In this document: piece by piece, positions 22,901-36,700 of the stretch
Position numbering within the stretch: position 1 is the first letter of the stretch
Layout: each line of letters begins with the position of its first letter
NCBI GenBank assembly: GCA_963693305.1
Contig: OY855911.1
Coordinates: 34,895,439-34,959,438 of the forward strand
Reading direction: 5' to 3'
Length of the DNA stretch: 64,000 bases
Source: Meandrina meandrites
Lineage: Eukaryota; Cnidaria; Anthozoa; Scleractinia; Meandrinidae
Program-made: the position numbers and the translations under genes
Notes under the pieces: generated by a model
What the model saw: the letters and a program-made list of their open reading frames with translations, nothing else
The model's database searches: none
Told to the model about the DNA's origin: nothing

Positions 22901-24700
22901 TACCACCATTTTGAGTGGGCTTTTCCAAGCAGGGCAAAAAGCCGGGTTGACGAACGTCGTCCAATTGCGTTCAAAACGCGTTTTTCGACTTTCCCCATCG
23001 GGGCGAAACGAAACAACACCCTTGGGATCGAATTCCACGTGGTCGGTTTCATACCACCATTTTGAGTGGGCTTTTCCAAGCAGGGCAAAAAGCCGGGTTG
23101 ACGAACGTCGTCCAATTGCGTTCAAAACGCGTTTTTTCGACTTTCCCCATCGGGGCGAAACGAAAAAACACCCTTAGGATCGAATACCACGAGGTCGGTT
23201 TCATACCACCATTTTGAGTGGGCTTTTCCAAGCAGGGCAAAAAGCCGAGTTGACGAACGTCGTCCAATTGCGTTCAAAACGTGTTTTTCGACTTTCCCCA
23301 TCGGGGCGAAACGAAACAACACCCTTGGGATCGAATTCCACGTGGTCGGTTTCATACCACCATTTTGAGTGGGCTTTTCCAAGCAGGGCAAAAAGCCGGG
23401 TTGACGAACGTCGTCCAATTGCGTTCAAAACGCGTTTTTTCGACTTTCCCCATCGGGGCGAAACGAAAAAACACCCTTAGGATCGAATACCACGAGGTCG
23501 GTTTCATACCACCATTTTGAGTGGGCTTTTCGAAGCAGGGCAAAAAGCCGGGTTGACGAACGTCGTCCAATTGCGTTCAAAACGCGTTTTTCGAGTTTCC
23601 CCATCGGGGCGAAACGAAACAACACCCTTGGGATCGAATTCCACGTGGTCGGTTTCATACCACCATTTTGAGTGGGCTTTTCCAAGCAGGGCAAAAAGCC
23701 GGGTTGACGAACGTCGTCCAATTGCGTTCAAAACGCGTTTTTCGCCTTTCCCCATCGGGGGAAACGAAAAAACACCCTTAGGATCGAATACCACGAGGTC
23801 GGTTTCATACCACCATTTTGAGTGGGCTTTTCCAAGCAGGGCAAAAAGCCGGGTTGACGAACGTCGTCCAGTTGCGTTCAAAACGCGTTTTTCGACTTTC
23901 CCCATCGGGGCGAAACGAAACAACACCCTTGGGATCGAATTCCACGTGGTCGGTTTCATACCACCATTTTGAGTGGGCTTTTCCAAGCAGGGCAAAAAGC
24001 CGGGTTGACGAACGTCGTCCAATTGCGTTCAAAACGCGTTTTTCGACTTTGCCCATCGGGGCGAAACGAAACAACACCCTTGGGATCGAATTCCACGTGG
24101 TCGGTTTCATACCACCATTTTGAGTGGGCTTTTCCAAGCAGGGCAAAAAGCCGGGTTGACGAACGTCGTCCAATTGCGTTCAAAACGCGTTTTTTCGACT
24201 TTCCCCATCGGGGCGAAACGAAAAAACACCCTTAGGATCGAATACCACGAGGTCGGTTTCATACCACCATTTTGAGTGGGCTTTTTCAAGCAGGGCAAAA
24301 AGACGGGTTGACGAACGTCGTCCAATTGCGTTCAAAACGCGTTTTTTCGACTTTCCCCATCGGGAGAAACGAAAAAACACCCTTAGGATCGAATACCACG
24401 AGGTCGGTTTCATACCACCATTTTGAGTGGGCTTTTCCAAGCAGGGCAAAAAGCCGGGTTGACGAACGTAGTCCAATTGCGTTCAAAACGCGTGTTTCGA
24501 CTTTCCCCATCGGGGCGAAACGAAACAACACCCTTGGGATCGAATTCCACGTGGTCGGTTTCATACCACCATTTTGAGTGGGCTTTTCCAAGCAGGGCAA
24601 AAAGCCGGGTTGACGAACGTCGTCCAATTGCGTTCAAAAGGCGTGTTTTGACTTTCCCCATCGGGGCGAAACGAAACAACACCCTTGGGATCGAATTCCA
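19960..24700 (+). repeat. Nine-unit block in three instances (1,360- and 1,966-bp spacing)
   Basis: The ordered marks TTTTCGAAGCAGG, TTTTTCGCCTTTCC, GGGCTTTTTCAAGC with AAAAAGACGGG, ACGCGTGTTTCGAC and AAAAGGCGTGTTT occur in instance one (near 20,203, 20,412, 20,956, 21,164, 21,312), instance two (each 1,360 bp later) and instance three (a further 1,966 bp later). The extra 606 bp before instance three is two A/B dimers inserted near 22.75-23.35 kb. Instance two carries CCGAGTTG with ACGTGTTTTT (near 21,885) where instances one and three have CCGGGTTG with GTCCAGTTG, so it is a recombinant or converted copy. Confidence 0.87.
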
Positions 24701-27700
24701 CGTGGTCGGTTTCATACCACCATTTTTAGTGGGCTTTTCCAAGCAGGGCAAAAAGCCGGGTTGACGAACGTCGTCCAATTGCGTTCAAAACGCGTTTTTT
24801 CGACTTTCCCCATCGGGGCGAAACGAAAAAACACCCTTAGGATCGAATACCACGAGGTCGGTTTCATACCACCATTTTGAGTGGGCTTTTCCAAGCAGGG
24901 CAAAAAGCCGGGTTGACGAACGTCGTCCAATTGCGTTCAAAACGCGTTTTTCGACTTTCCCCATCGGGGCGAAACGAAACAACACCCTTGGGATCGAATT
25001 CCACGTGGTCGGTTTCATACCACCATTTTGAGTGGGCTTTTCCAAGCAGGGCAAAAAGCCGGGTTGACGAACGTCGTCCAATTGCGTTCAAAACGCGTTT
25101 TTTCGACTTTCCCCATCGGGGCGAAACGAAAAAACACCCTTAGGATCGAATACCACGAGGTCGGTTTCATACCACCATTTTGAGTGGGCTTTTCCAAGCA
25201 GGGCAAAAAGCCGGGTTGACGAACGTCGTCCAATTGCGTTCAAAACGCGTTTTTTCGACTTTCCCCATCGGGGCGAAACGAAACAACACCCTTGGGATCG
25301 AATTCCACGTGGTCGGTTTCATACCACCATTTTGAGTGGGCTTTTCCAAGCAGGGCAAAAAGCCGGGTTGACGAACGTCGTCCAATTGCGTTCAAAACGC
25401 GTTTTTTCGACTTTCCCCATCGGGGCGAAACGAAAAAACACCCTTAGGATCGAATACCACGAGGTCGGTTTCATACCACCATTTTGAGTGGGCTTTTCCA
25501 AGCAGGGCAAAAAGCCGGGTTGACGAACGTCGTCCAATTGCGTTCAAAACGCGTTTTTTCGACTTTCCCCATCGGGGCGAAACGAAAAAATACCCTTAGG
25601 ATCGAATACCACGAGGTCGGTTTCATACCACCATTTTGAGTGGGCTTTTCCAAGCAGGGCAAAAAGCCGGGTTGACGAACGTCGTCCAATTGCGTTCAAA
25701 ACGCGTTTTTCGACTTTCCCCATCGGGGCGAAACGAAACAACACCCTTGGGATCGAATTCCACGTGGTCGGTTTCATACCACCATTTTGAGTGGGCTTTT
25801 CCAAGCAGGGCAAAAAGCCGGGTTGACGAACGTCGTCCAATTGCGTTCAAAACGCGTTTTTCGACTTTCCCCATCGGGGCGAAACGAAACAACACCCTTG
25901 GGATCGAATTCCACGTGGTCGGTTTCATACCACCATTTTGAGTGGGCTTTTCCAAGCAGGGCAAAAAGCCGGGTTGACGAACGTCGTCCAATTGCGTTCA
26001 AAACGCGTTTTTTCGACTTTCCCCATCGGGGCGAAACGAAAAAACACCCTTAGGATCGAATACCACGAGGTCGGTTTCATACCACCATTTTGAGTGGGCT
26101 TTTCCAAGCAGGGCAAAAAGCCGGGTTGACGAACGTCGTCCAATTGCGTTCAAAACGCGTTTTTTCGACTTTCCCCATCGGGAGAAACGAAAAAACACCC
26201 TTAGGATCGAATACCACGAGGTCGGTTTCATACCACCATTTTGAGTGGGCTTTTCCAAGCAGGGCTAAAAGCCGGGTTGACAAACGTCGTCCAATTGCGT
26301 TCAAAACGCGTTTTTCGACTTTCCCCATCGGGGCGAAACGAAACAACACCCTTGGGATCGAATTCCACGTGGTCGGTTTCATACCACCATTTTGAGTGGG
26401 CTTTTCCAAGCAGGGCAAAAAGCCGGGTTGACGAACGTCGTCCAATTGCGTTCAAAACGCGTTTTTCGACTTTCCCCATCGGGGCGAAACGAAACAACAC
26501 CCTTGGGATCGAATTCCACGTGGTCGGTTTCATACCACCATTTTGAGTGGGCTTTTCCAAGCAGGGCAAAAAGCCGGGTTGACGAACGTCGTCCAATTGC
26601 GTTCAAAACGCGTTTTTTCGACTTTCCCCATCGGGGCGAAACGAAAAGACACCCTTAGGATCGAATACCACGAGGTCGGTTTCATACCACCATTTTGAGT
26701 GGGCTTTTCCAAGCAGGGCAAAAAGCCGGGTTGACGAACGTCGTCCAATTGCGTTCAAAACGCGTTTTTTCGACTTTCCCCATGGGGAGAAACGAAAAAA
26801 CACCCTTAGGATCGAATACCACGAGGTCGGTTTCATACCACCATTTTGAGTGGGCTTTTCCAAGCAGGGCAAAAAGCCGGGTTGTCGAACGTCGTCCAAT
26901 TGCGTTCAAAACGCGTTTTTCGACTTTCCCCATCGGGGCGAAACGAAACAACACCCTTGGGATCGAATTCCACGTGGTCGGTTTCATACCACCATTTTAA
27001 GTGGGCTTTTCCAAGCAGGGCAAAAAGCCGGGTTGACGAACGTCGTCCAATTGCGTTCAAAACGCGTTTTTCGACTTTCCCCATCGGGGCGAAACGAAAC
27101 AACACCCTTGGGATCGAATTCCACGTGGTCGGTTTCATACCACCATTTTGAGTGGGCTTTTCCAAGCAGGGCAAAAAGCCGGGTTGACGAACGTCGTCCA
27201 ATTGCGTTCAAAACGCGTTTTTTCGACTTTCCCCATCGGGGCGAAACGAAAAAACACCCTTAGGATCGAATACCACGAGGTCGGTTTCATACCACCATTT
27301 TGAGTGGGCTTTTCCAAGCAGGGCAAAAAGCCGGGTTGACGAACGTCGTCCAATTGCGTTCAAAACGCGTTTTTCGACTTTCCCCATCGGGGCGAAACGA
27401 AACAACACCCTTGGGATCGAATTCCACGTGGTCGGTTTCATACCACCATTTTGAGTGGGCTTTTCCAAGCAGGGCAAAAAGCCGGGTTGACGAACGTCGT
27501 CCAATTGCGTTCAAAACGCGTTTTTTCGACTTTCCCCATCGGGGCGAAACGAAAAAACACCCTTAGGATCGAATACCACGAGGTCGGTTTCATACCACCA
27601 TTTTGAGTGGGCTTTTCCAAGCAGGGCAAAAAGCCGGGTTGACGAACGTCGTCCATTTTCGTTCAAAACGCGTTTTTCGACTTTCCCCATCGGGGCGAAA

Positions 27701-28656
27701 CGAAACAACACCCTTGGGATCGAATTCCACGTGGTCGGTTTCATACCACCATTTTGAGTGGGCTTTTCCAAGCAGGGCAAAAAGCCGGGTTGACGAACGT
27801 CGTCCAATTGCGTTCAAAACGCGTTTTTTCGACTTTCCCCATCGGGGCGAAACGAAAAAACACCCTTAGGATCGAATACCACGAGGTCGGTTTCATACCA
27901 CCATTTTGAGTGGGCTTTTCCAAGCAGGGCAAAAAGCCGGGTTGACGAAAGTCGTCCAATTGCGTTCAAAACGCGTTTTTCGACTTTCCCCATCGGGGCG
28001 AAACGAAACAACACCCTTGGGATCGAATTCCACGTGGTCGGTTTCATACCACCATTTTGAGTGGGCTTTTCCAAGCAGGGCAAAAAGCCGGGTTGACGAA
28101 CCTCATCCAATTGCGTTCAAAATGCGTTTTTTCGACTTTCCCCATCGGGGCGAAACGAAAAAACACCCTTAGGATCGAATACCACGAGGTCGGTTTCATA
28201 CCACCATTTTGAGTGGGCTTTTCCAAGCAGGGCAAAAAGCCGGGTTGACGAACGTCGTCCAATTGCGTTCAAAACGCGTTTTTTCGACTTTCCCCATCGG
28301 GGCGAAACGAAAAAACACCCTTAGGATCGAATACCACGAGGTCGGTTTCATACCACCATTTTGAGTGGGCCTTTCCAAGCAGGGCAAAAAGCCGGGTTGA
28401 CGAACGTCGTCCAATTGCGTTCAAAACGCGTTTTTTCGACTTTCCCCATCGGGGCGAAACGAAAAAACACCCTTAGGATCGAATACCACGAGGTCGGTTT
28501 CATACCACCATTTTGAGTGGGCTTTTCCAAGCAGGGCAAAAAGCCGGGTTGACGAACGTCGTCCAATTGCGTTCAAAACGCGTTTTTCGACTTTCCCCAT
28601 CGGGGCGAAACGAAACAACACCCATGGGATCGAATTCCACGTGGTCGGTTTCATAG
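24701..28656 (+). repeat. A/B dimers (303 bp) with short runs of tandem B units
   Basis: Around 26 units, mostly alternating A and B. Consecutive B units occur near 25.4-25.6 kb and 28.2-28.5 kb. Private changes include GAAAAAATACCC (near 25,590), GGCTAAAAGCC with TTGACAAACG (near 26,264), CATGGGGAGAAACG (near 26,783), GTTGTCGAACG (near 26,883), GTCCATTTTCG (near 27,652), AACCTCATCC (near 28,099) and CACCCATGGG (near 28,619). No larger period is evident. Confidence 0.85.
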
Positions 28657-31600
28657 CACCATTTTGAGTGGGCTTTTCCAAGCAGGGCAAAAAGCCGGGT
28701 TGACGAACGTCGTCCAATTGCGTTCAAAACGCGTTTTTTCGACTTTCCCCATCGGGGCGAAACGAAAAAACACCCTTAGGATCGAATTCCACGAGATCGG
28801 TTTCATACCACCATTTTGAGTGGGCTTTTCCAAGCAGGGCAAAAAGCCGGGTTGACGAACGTCGTCCAATTGCGTTCAAAACGCGTTTTTTCGACTTTCC
28901 CCATCGGGGCGAAACGAAAAAACACCCTTAGGATCGAATACCACGAGGTCGGTTTCATACCACCATTTTGAGTGGGCTTTTCCAAGCAGGGCAAAAAGCC
29001 GGGTTGACGAACGTCGTCCAATTGCGTTCAAAACGCGTTTTTTCGACTTTCCCCATCGGGGCGAAACGAAAAAACACCTTAGGATCGAATACCACGAGGT
29101 CGGTTTCATACCACCATTTTGAGTGGGCTTTTCCAAGCAGGGCAAAAAGCCGGGTTGACGAACGTCGTCCAATTGCGTTCAAAACGCGTTTTTCGACTTT
29201 CCCCATCGGGGCGAAACGAAACAACACCCTTGGGATCGAATTCCACGTGGTCGGTTTCATACCACCATTTTGAGTGGGCTTTTCCAAGCAGGGCAAAAAG
29301 CCGGGTTGACGAACGTCGTCCAATTGCGTTCAAAACGCGTTTTTCGACTTTCCCCATCGGGGCGAAACGAAACAACACCCTTGGGATCGAATTCCACGTG
29401 GTCGGTTTCATACCACCATTTTGAGTGGGCTTTTCCAAGCAGGGCAAAAAGCCGGGTTGACGAACGTCGTCCAATTGCGTTCAAAACGCGTTTTTTCGAC
29501 TTTCCCCATCGGGGCGAAACGAAAAAACACCCTTAGGATCGAATACCACGAGGTCGGTTTCATACCACCATTTTGAGTGGGCCTTTCCAAGCAGGGCAAA
29601 AAGCCGGGTTGACGAACGTCGTCCAATTGCGTTCAAAACGCGTTTTTTCGACTTTCCCCATCGGAGCGAAACGAAAAAACACCCTTAGGATCGAATACCA
29701 CGAGGTCGGTTTCATACCACCATTTTGAGTGGGCTTTTCCAAGCAGGGCAAAAAGCCGGGTTGACGAAGGTCGTCCAATTGCGTTCAAAACGCGTTTTTT
29801 CGATTTTCCCCATCGGGGCGAAACGAAAAAACACCCTTAGGATCGAATTCCACGAGATCGGTTTCATACCACCATTTTGAGTGGGCTTTTCCAAGCAGGG
29901 CAAAAAGCCGGGTTGACGAACGTCGTCCAATTGCGTTCAAAACGCGTTTTTCGACTTTCCCCATCGGGGCGAAACGAATCAACACCCTTGGGATCGAATT
30001 CCACGTGGTCGGTTTCATACCACCATTTTCAGTGGGCTTTTCCAAGCAGGGCAAAAAGCCGGGTTGACGAACGTCGTCCAATTGCGTTCAAAACGCGTTT
30101 TTTCGACTTTCCCCATCGGGGCGAAACGAAAAAACACCCTTAGGATCGAATTCCACGAGATCGGTTTCATACCACCATTTTGAGTTGGCTTTTCCAAGCA
30201 GGGCAAAAAGCCGGGTTGACGAACGTCGTCCAATTGCGTTCAAAACGCGTTTTTTCGACTTTCCCCATCGGGGCGAAACCAAAAAACACCCTTAGGATCG
30301 AATACCACGAGGTCGGTTTCATACCACCATTTTGAGTGGGCTTTTCCAAGCAGGGCAAAAAGCCGGGTTGACGAACGTCGTCCAATTGCGTTCAAAACGC
30401 GTTTTTTCGACTTTCCCCATCGGGGCGAAACGAAAAAACACCCTTAGGATCGAATTCCACGAGATCGGTTTCATACCACCATTTTGAGTGGGCTTTTCCA
30501 AGCAGGGCAAAAAGCCGGGTTGACGAACGTCGTCCAATTGCGTTCAAAACGCGTTTTTTCGACTTTCCCCATCGGGGCGAAACGAAAAAACACCCTTAGG
30601 ATCGAATACCACGAGGTCGGTTTCATACCACCATTTTGAGTGGGCTTTTCCAAGCAGGGCAAAAAGCCGGGTTGACGAACGTCGTCCAATTGCGTTCAAA
30701 ACGCGTTTTTTCGACTTTCCCCATCGGGGCGAAACGAAAAAACACCTTAGGATCGAATACCACGAGGTCGGTTTCATACCACCATTTTGAGTGGGCTTTT
30801 CCAAGCAGGGCAAAAAGCCGGGTTGACGAACGTCGTCCAATTGCGTTCAAAACGCGTTTTTCGACTTTCCCCATCGGGGCGAAACGAAACAACACCCTTG
30901 GGATCGAATTCCACGTGGTCGGTTTCATACCACCATTTTGAGTGGGCTTTTCCAAGCAGGGCAAAAAGCCGGGTTGACGAACGTCGTCCAATTGCGTTCA
31001 AAACGCGTTTTTCGACTTTCCCCATCGGGGCGAAACGAAACAACACCCTTGGGATCGAATTCCACGTGGTCGGTTTCATACCACCATTTTGAGTGGGCTT
31101 TTCCAAGCAGGGCAAAAAGCCGGGTTGACGAACGTCGTCCAATTGCGTTCAAAACGCGTTTTTTCGACTTTCCCCATCGGGGCGAAACGAAAAAACACCC
31201 TTAGGATCGAATACCACGAGGTCGGTTTCATACCACCATTTTGAGTGGGCCTTTCCAAGCAGGGCAAAAAGCCGGGTTGACGAACGTCGTCCAATTGCGT
31301 TCAAAACGCGTTTTTTCGACTTTCCCCATCGGAGCGAAACGAAAAAACACCCTTAGGATCGAATACCACGAGGTCGGTTTCATACCACCATTTTGAGTGG
31401 GCTTTTCCAAGCAGGGCAAAAAGCCGGGTTGACGAAGGTCGTCCAATTGCGTTCAAAACGCGTTTTTTCGATTTTCCCCATCGGGGCGAAACGAAAAAAC
31501 ACCCTTAGGATCGAATTCCACGAGATCGGTTTCATACCACCATTTTGAGTGGGCTTTTCCAAGCAGGGCAAAAAGCCGGGTTGACGAACGTCGTCCAATT

Positions 31601-32037
31601 GCGTTCAAAACGCGTTTTTCGACTTTCCCCATCGGGGCGAAACGAATCAACACCCTTGGGATCGAATTCCACGTGGTCGGTTTCATACCACCATTTTCAG
31701 TGGGCTTTTCCAAGCAGGGCAAAAAGCCGGGTTGACGAACGTCGTCCAATTGCGTTCAAAACGCGTTTTTTCGACTTTCCCCATCGGGGCGAAACGAAAA
31801 AACACCCTTAGGATCGAATTCCACGAGATCGGTTTCATACCACCATTTTGAGTTGGCTTTTCCAAGCAGGGCAAAAAGCCGGGTTGACGAACGTCGTCCA
31901 ATTGCGTTCAAAACGCGTTTTTTCGACTTTCCCCATCGGGGCGAAACCAAAAAACACCCTTAGGATCGAATACCACGAGGTCGGTTTCATACCACCATTT
32001 TGAGTGGGCTTTTCCAAGCAGGGCAAAAAGCCGGGTT
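28657..32037 (+). repeat. 1,668-bp (11-unit) higher-order repeat, two copies
   Basis: Copies span 28,657-30,324 and 30,325-31,992, and the match runs on to 32,037. It is bounded by TCATAGCACC against TCATACCACC on the left and GGGTTGAC against GGGTTTAC on the right. Repeated marks are the one-base-short AAAACACCTTAGG (near 29,072 and 30,740), GGGCCTTTCC, CATCGGAGCG, GACGAAGGTC, TTTTTTCGATTTTCC, GAATCAACACCC (near 29,976 and 31,644), TTTTGAGTTGGC and GCGAAACCAAAAAAC. I saw no internal difference. C-type heads (GAGATCGG) appear repeatedly here. Confidence 0.9.
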
Positions 32038-33799
32038 TACGAACGTCGTCCAATTGCGTTCAAAACGCGTTTTTCGACTTTCCCCATCGGGGCGAAACGA
32101 AAAAACACCCTTAGGATCGAATTCCACGAGATCGGTTTCATACCACCATTTTGAGTGGGCTTTTCCAAGCAGGGCAAAAAGCCGGGTTGACGAACGTCGT
32201 CCAATTGCGTTCAAAACGCGTTTTTTCGACTTTCCCCATCGGGGCGAAACGAAAAAACACCCTTAGGATCGAATACCACGAGGTCGGTTTCATACCACCA
32301 TTTTGAGTGGGCTTTTCCAAGCAGGGCAAAAAGCCGGGTTGACGAACGTCGTCCAATTGCGTTCAAAACGCGTTTTTTCGACTTTCCCCATCGGGGCGAA
32401 ACGAAAAAACACCCTTAGGATCGAATACCACGAGGTCGGTTTCATACCACCATTTTGAGTGGGCTTTTCCAAGCAGGGCAAAAAGCCGGGTTGACGAACG
32501 TCGTCCAATTGCGTTCAAAACGCGTTTTTCGACTTTCCCCATCGGGGCGAAACGAAACAACACCCTTGGGATCGAATTCCACGTGGTCGGTTTCATACCA
32601 CCATTTTGAGTGGGCTTTTCCAAGCAGGGCAAAAAGCCGGGTTGACGAACGTCGTCCAATTGCGTTCAAAACGCGTTTTTCGACTTTCCCCATCGGGGCG
32701 AAACGAAACAACACCCTTGGGATCGAATTCCACGTGGTCGGTTTCATACCACCATTTTGAGTGGGCTTTTCCAAGCAGGGCAAACAGCCGGGTTGACGAA
32801 CGTCGTCCAATTGCGTTCAAAACGCGTTTTTTCGACTTTCCCCATCGGGGCGAAACGAAAAAACACCCTTAGGATCGAATACCACGAGGTCGGTTTCATA
32901 CCACCATTTTGAGTGGGCTTTTCCAAGCAGGGCAAAAAGCCGGGTTGACGAACGTCGTCCAATTGCGTTCAAAACGCGTTTTTTCGACTTTCCCCATCGG
33001 GGCGAAACGAAAAAACACCCTTAGGATCGAATACCACGAGGTCGGTTTCATACCACCATTTTGAGTGGGCTTTTCCAAGCAGGGCAAAAAGCCGGGTTGA
33101 CGAACGTCGTCCAATTGCGTTCAAAACGCGTTTTTCGACTTTCCCCATCGGGGCGAAACGAAACAACACCCTTGGGATCGAATTCCACGTGGTCGGTTTC
33201 ATACCACCATTTTGAGTGGGCTTTTCCAAGCAGGGCAAAAAGCCGGGTTGACGAACGTCGTCCAATTGCGTTCAAAACGCGTTTTTCGACTTTCCCCATC
33301 GGGGCGAAACGAAACAACACCCTTGGGATCGAATTCCACGTGGTCGGTTTCATACCACCATTTTGAGTGGGCTTTTCCAAGCAGGGCAAACAGCCGGGTT
33401 GACGAACGTCGTCCAATTGCGTTCAAAACGCGTTTTTTCGACTTTCCCCATCGGGGCGAAACGAAAAAACACCCTTAGGATCGAATACCACGAGGTCGGT
33501 TTCATACCACCATTTTGAGTGGGCCTTTCCAAGCAGGGCAAAAAGCCGGGTTGACGAACGTCGTCCAATTGCGTTCAAAACGCGTTTTTTCGACTTTCCC
33601 CATCGGAGCGAAACGAAAAAACACCCTTAGGATCGAATACCACGAGGTCGGTTTCATACCACCATTTTGAGTGGGCTTTTCCAAGCAGGGCAAAAAGCCG
33701 GGTTGACGAAGGTCGTCCAATTGCGTTCAAAACGCGTTTTTTCGATTTTCCCCATCGATGCGAAACGAAAAAATACCCTTAGGATCGAATTCCACGAAA
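32038..33799 (+). repeat. 606-bp duplication followed by a partial copy of the 1,668-bp repeat
   Basis: Four units repeat at 606 bp with the mark GGGCAAACAGCCGGG (near 32,780 and 33,386). From about 33,430 to 33,780 the sequence matches part of the 1,668-bp block 2,274 bp upstream (GGGCCTTTCC, CATCGGAGCG, GACGAAGGTC, TTCGATTTTCC), then departs at CATCGATGCG and GAAAAAATACCC. The block therefore has a third, truncated and mutated instance. Confidence 0.82.
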
Positions 33800-36700
33800 T
33801 CGGTTTCATACCACCATTTTGAGTGGGCTTTTCCAAGCAGGGCAAAAAGCCGGGTTGACGAACGTCGTCCAATTGCGTTCAAAACGCGTTTTTCGACTTT
33901 CCCCATCGGGGCGAAACGAAACAACACCCTTGGGATCGAATTCCACGTGGTCGGTTTCATACCACCATTTTGAGTGGGCTTTTCCAAGCAGGGCAAAAAG
34001 CCGGGTTGACGAACGTCGTCCAATTGCGTTCAAAACGCGTTTTTTCGACTTTCCCCATCGGGGCGAAACGAAAAAACACCCTTAGGATCGAATTCCACGA
34101 GATCGGTTTCATACCACCATTTTGAGTGGGCTTTTCCAAGCAGGGCAAAAAGCCGGGTTGACGAACGTCGTCCAATTGCGTTCAAAACGCGTTTTTTCGA
34201 CTTTCCCCATCGGGGCGAAACGAAAAAACACCCTTAGGATCGAATACCACGAGGTCGGTTTCATACCACCATTTTGAGTGGGCTTTTCCAAGCAGGGCAA
34301 AAACCCGGGTTGACGAACGTCATCCAATTGCGTTCAAAACGCGTTTTTCGACTTTCCCCATCGGGGCGAAACGAAACAACACCCTTAGGATCGAATACCA
34401 CGAGGTCGGTTTCATACCACCATTTTGAGTGGGCTTTTCCAAGCAGGGCAAAAAGCCGGGTTGACGAACGTCGTCCAATTGCGTTCAAAACTCGTTTTTC
34501 GACTTTCCCCATCGAAGCGAAACGAAACAACACCCTTGGGATCGAATTCCACGTGGTCGGTTTCATACCACCATTTTGAGTGGGCTTTTCCAAGCAGGGC
34601 AAAAAGCCGGGTTTACGAACGTCGTCCAATTGCGTTCAAAACGCCTTTTTCGACTTTCCCCATCGGGGCGAAACGAAAAAACACCCTTAGGATCGAATAC
34701 CACGAGGTCGGTTTCATACCACCATTTTGAGTGGGCCTTTCCAAGCAGGGCAAAAAGCCGGGTTGACGAACGTCGTCCAATTGCGTTCAAAACGCGTTTT
34801 TTCGACTTTCCCCATCGGGGAGAAACGAAAAAACACCCTTAGGATCGAATACCACGAGGTCGGTTTCATACCACCATTTTGAGTGGGCTTTTCCAAGCAG
34901 GGCAAAAAGCCGGGTTGACGAACGTCGTCCAATTGCGTTCAAAACGCGTTTTTCGACTTTCCCCATCGGGGCGAAACGAAACAACACCCTTGGGATCGAA
35001 TTCCACGTGGTCGGTTTCATACCACCATTTTGAGTGGGCTTTTCCAAGCAGGGCAAAAAGCCGGGTTGACGAACGTCGTCCAATTGCGTTCAAAACGCGT
35101 TTTTTCGACTTTCCCCATCGGGGCGAAACGAAAAAACACCCTTAGGATCGAATTCCACGAGATCGGTTTCATACCACCATTTTGAGTGGGCTTTTCCAAG
35201 CAGGGCAAAAAGCCGGGTTGACGAACGTCGTCCAATTGCGTTCAAAACGCGTTTTTTCGACTTTCCCCATCGGGGCGAAACGAAAAAACACCCTTAGGAT
35301 CGAATACCACGAGGTCGGTTTCATACCACCATTTTGAGTGGGCTTTTCCAAGCAGGGCAAAAACCCGGGTTGACGAACGTCATCCAATTGCGTTCAAAAC
35401 GCGTTTTTCGACTTTCCCCATCGGGGCGAAACGAAACAACACCCTTAGGATCGAATACCACGAGGTCGGTTTCATACCACCATTTTGAGTGGGCTTTTCC
35501 AAGCAGGGCAAAAAGCCGGGTTGACGAACGTCGTCCAATTGCGTTCAAAACTCGTTTTTCGACTTTCCCCATCGAAGCGAAACGAAACAACACCCTTGGG
35601 ATCGAATTCCACGTGGTCGGTTTCATACCACCATTTTGAGTGGGCTTTTCCAAGCAGGGCAAAAAGCCGGGTTTACGAACGTCGTCCAATTGCGTTCAAA
35701 ACGCCTTTTTCGACTTTCCCCATCGGGGCGAAACGAAAAAACACCCTTAGGATCGAATACCACGAGGTCGGTTTCATACCACCATTTTGAGTGGGCCTTT
35801 CCAAGCAGGGCAAAAAGCCGGGTTGACGAACGTCGTCCAATTGCGTTCAAAACGCGTTTTTTCGACTTTCCCCATCGGGGAGAAACGAAAAAACACCCTT
35901 AGGATCGAATACCACGAGGTCGGTTTCATACCACCATTTTGAGTGGGCTTTTCCAAGCAGGGCAAAAAGCCGGGTTGACGAACGTCGTCCAATTGCGTTC
36001 AAAACGCGTTTTTCGACTTTCCCCATCGGGGCGAAACGAAACAACACCCTTGGGATCGAATTCCACGTGGTCGGTTTCATACCACCATTTTGAGTGGGCT
36101 TTTCCAAGCAGGGCAAAAAGCCGGGTTGACGAACGTCGTCCAATTGCGTTCAAAACGCGTTTTTTCGACTTTCCCCATCGGGGCGAAACGAAAAAACACC
36201 CTTAGGATCGAATTCCACGAGATCGGTTTCATACCACCATTTTGAGTGGGCTTTTCCAAGCAGGGCAAAAAGCCGGGTTGACGAACGTCGTCCAATTGCG
36301 TTCAAAACGCGTTTTTTCGACTTTCCCCATCGGGGCGAAACGAAAAAACACCCTTAGGATCGAATACCACGAGGTCGGTTTCATACCACCATTTTGAGTG
36401 GGCTTTTCCAAGCAGGGCAAAAAGCCGGGTTGACGAACGTCGTCCAATTGCGTTCAAAACGCGTTTTTCGACTTTCCCCATCGGGGCGAAACGAAACAAC
36501 ACCCTTAGGATCGAATACCACGAGGTCGGTTTCATACCACCATTTTGAGTGGGCTTTTCCAAGCAGGGCAAAAAGCCGGGTTGACGAACGTCGTCCAATT
36601 GCGTTCAAAACTCGTTTTTCGACTTTCCCCATCGAAGCGAAACGAAACAACACCCTTGGGATCGAATTCCACGTGGTCGGTTTCATACCACCATTTTGAG

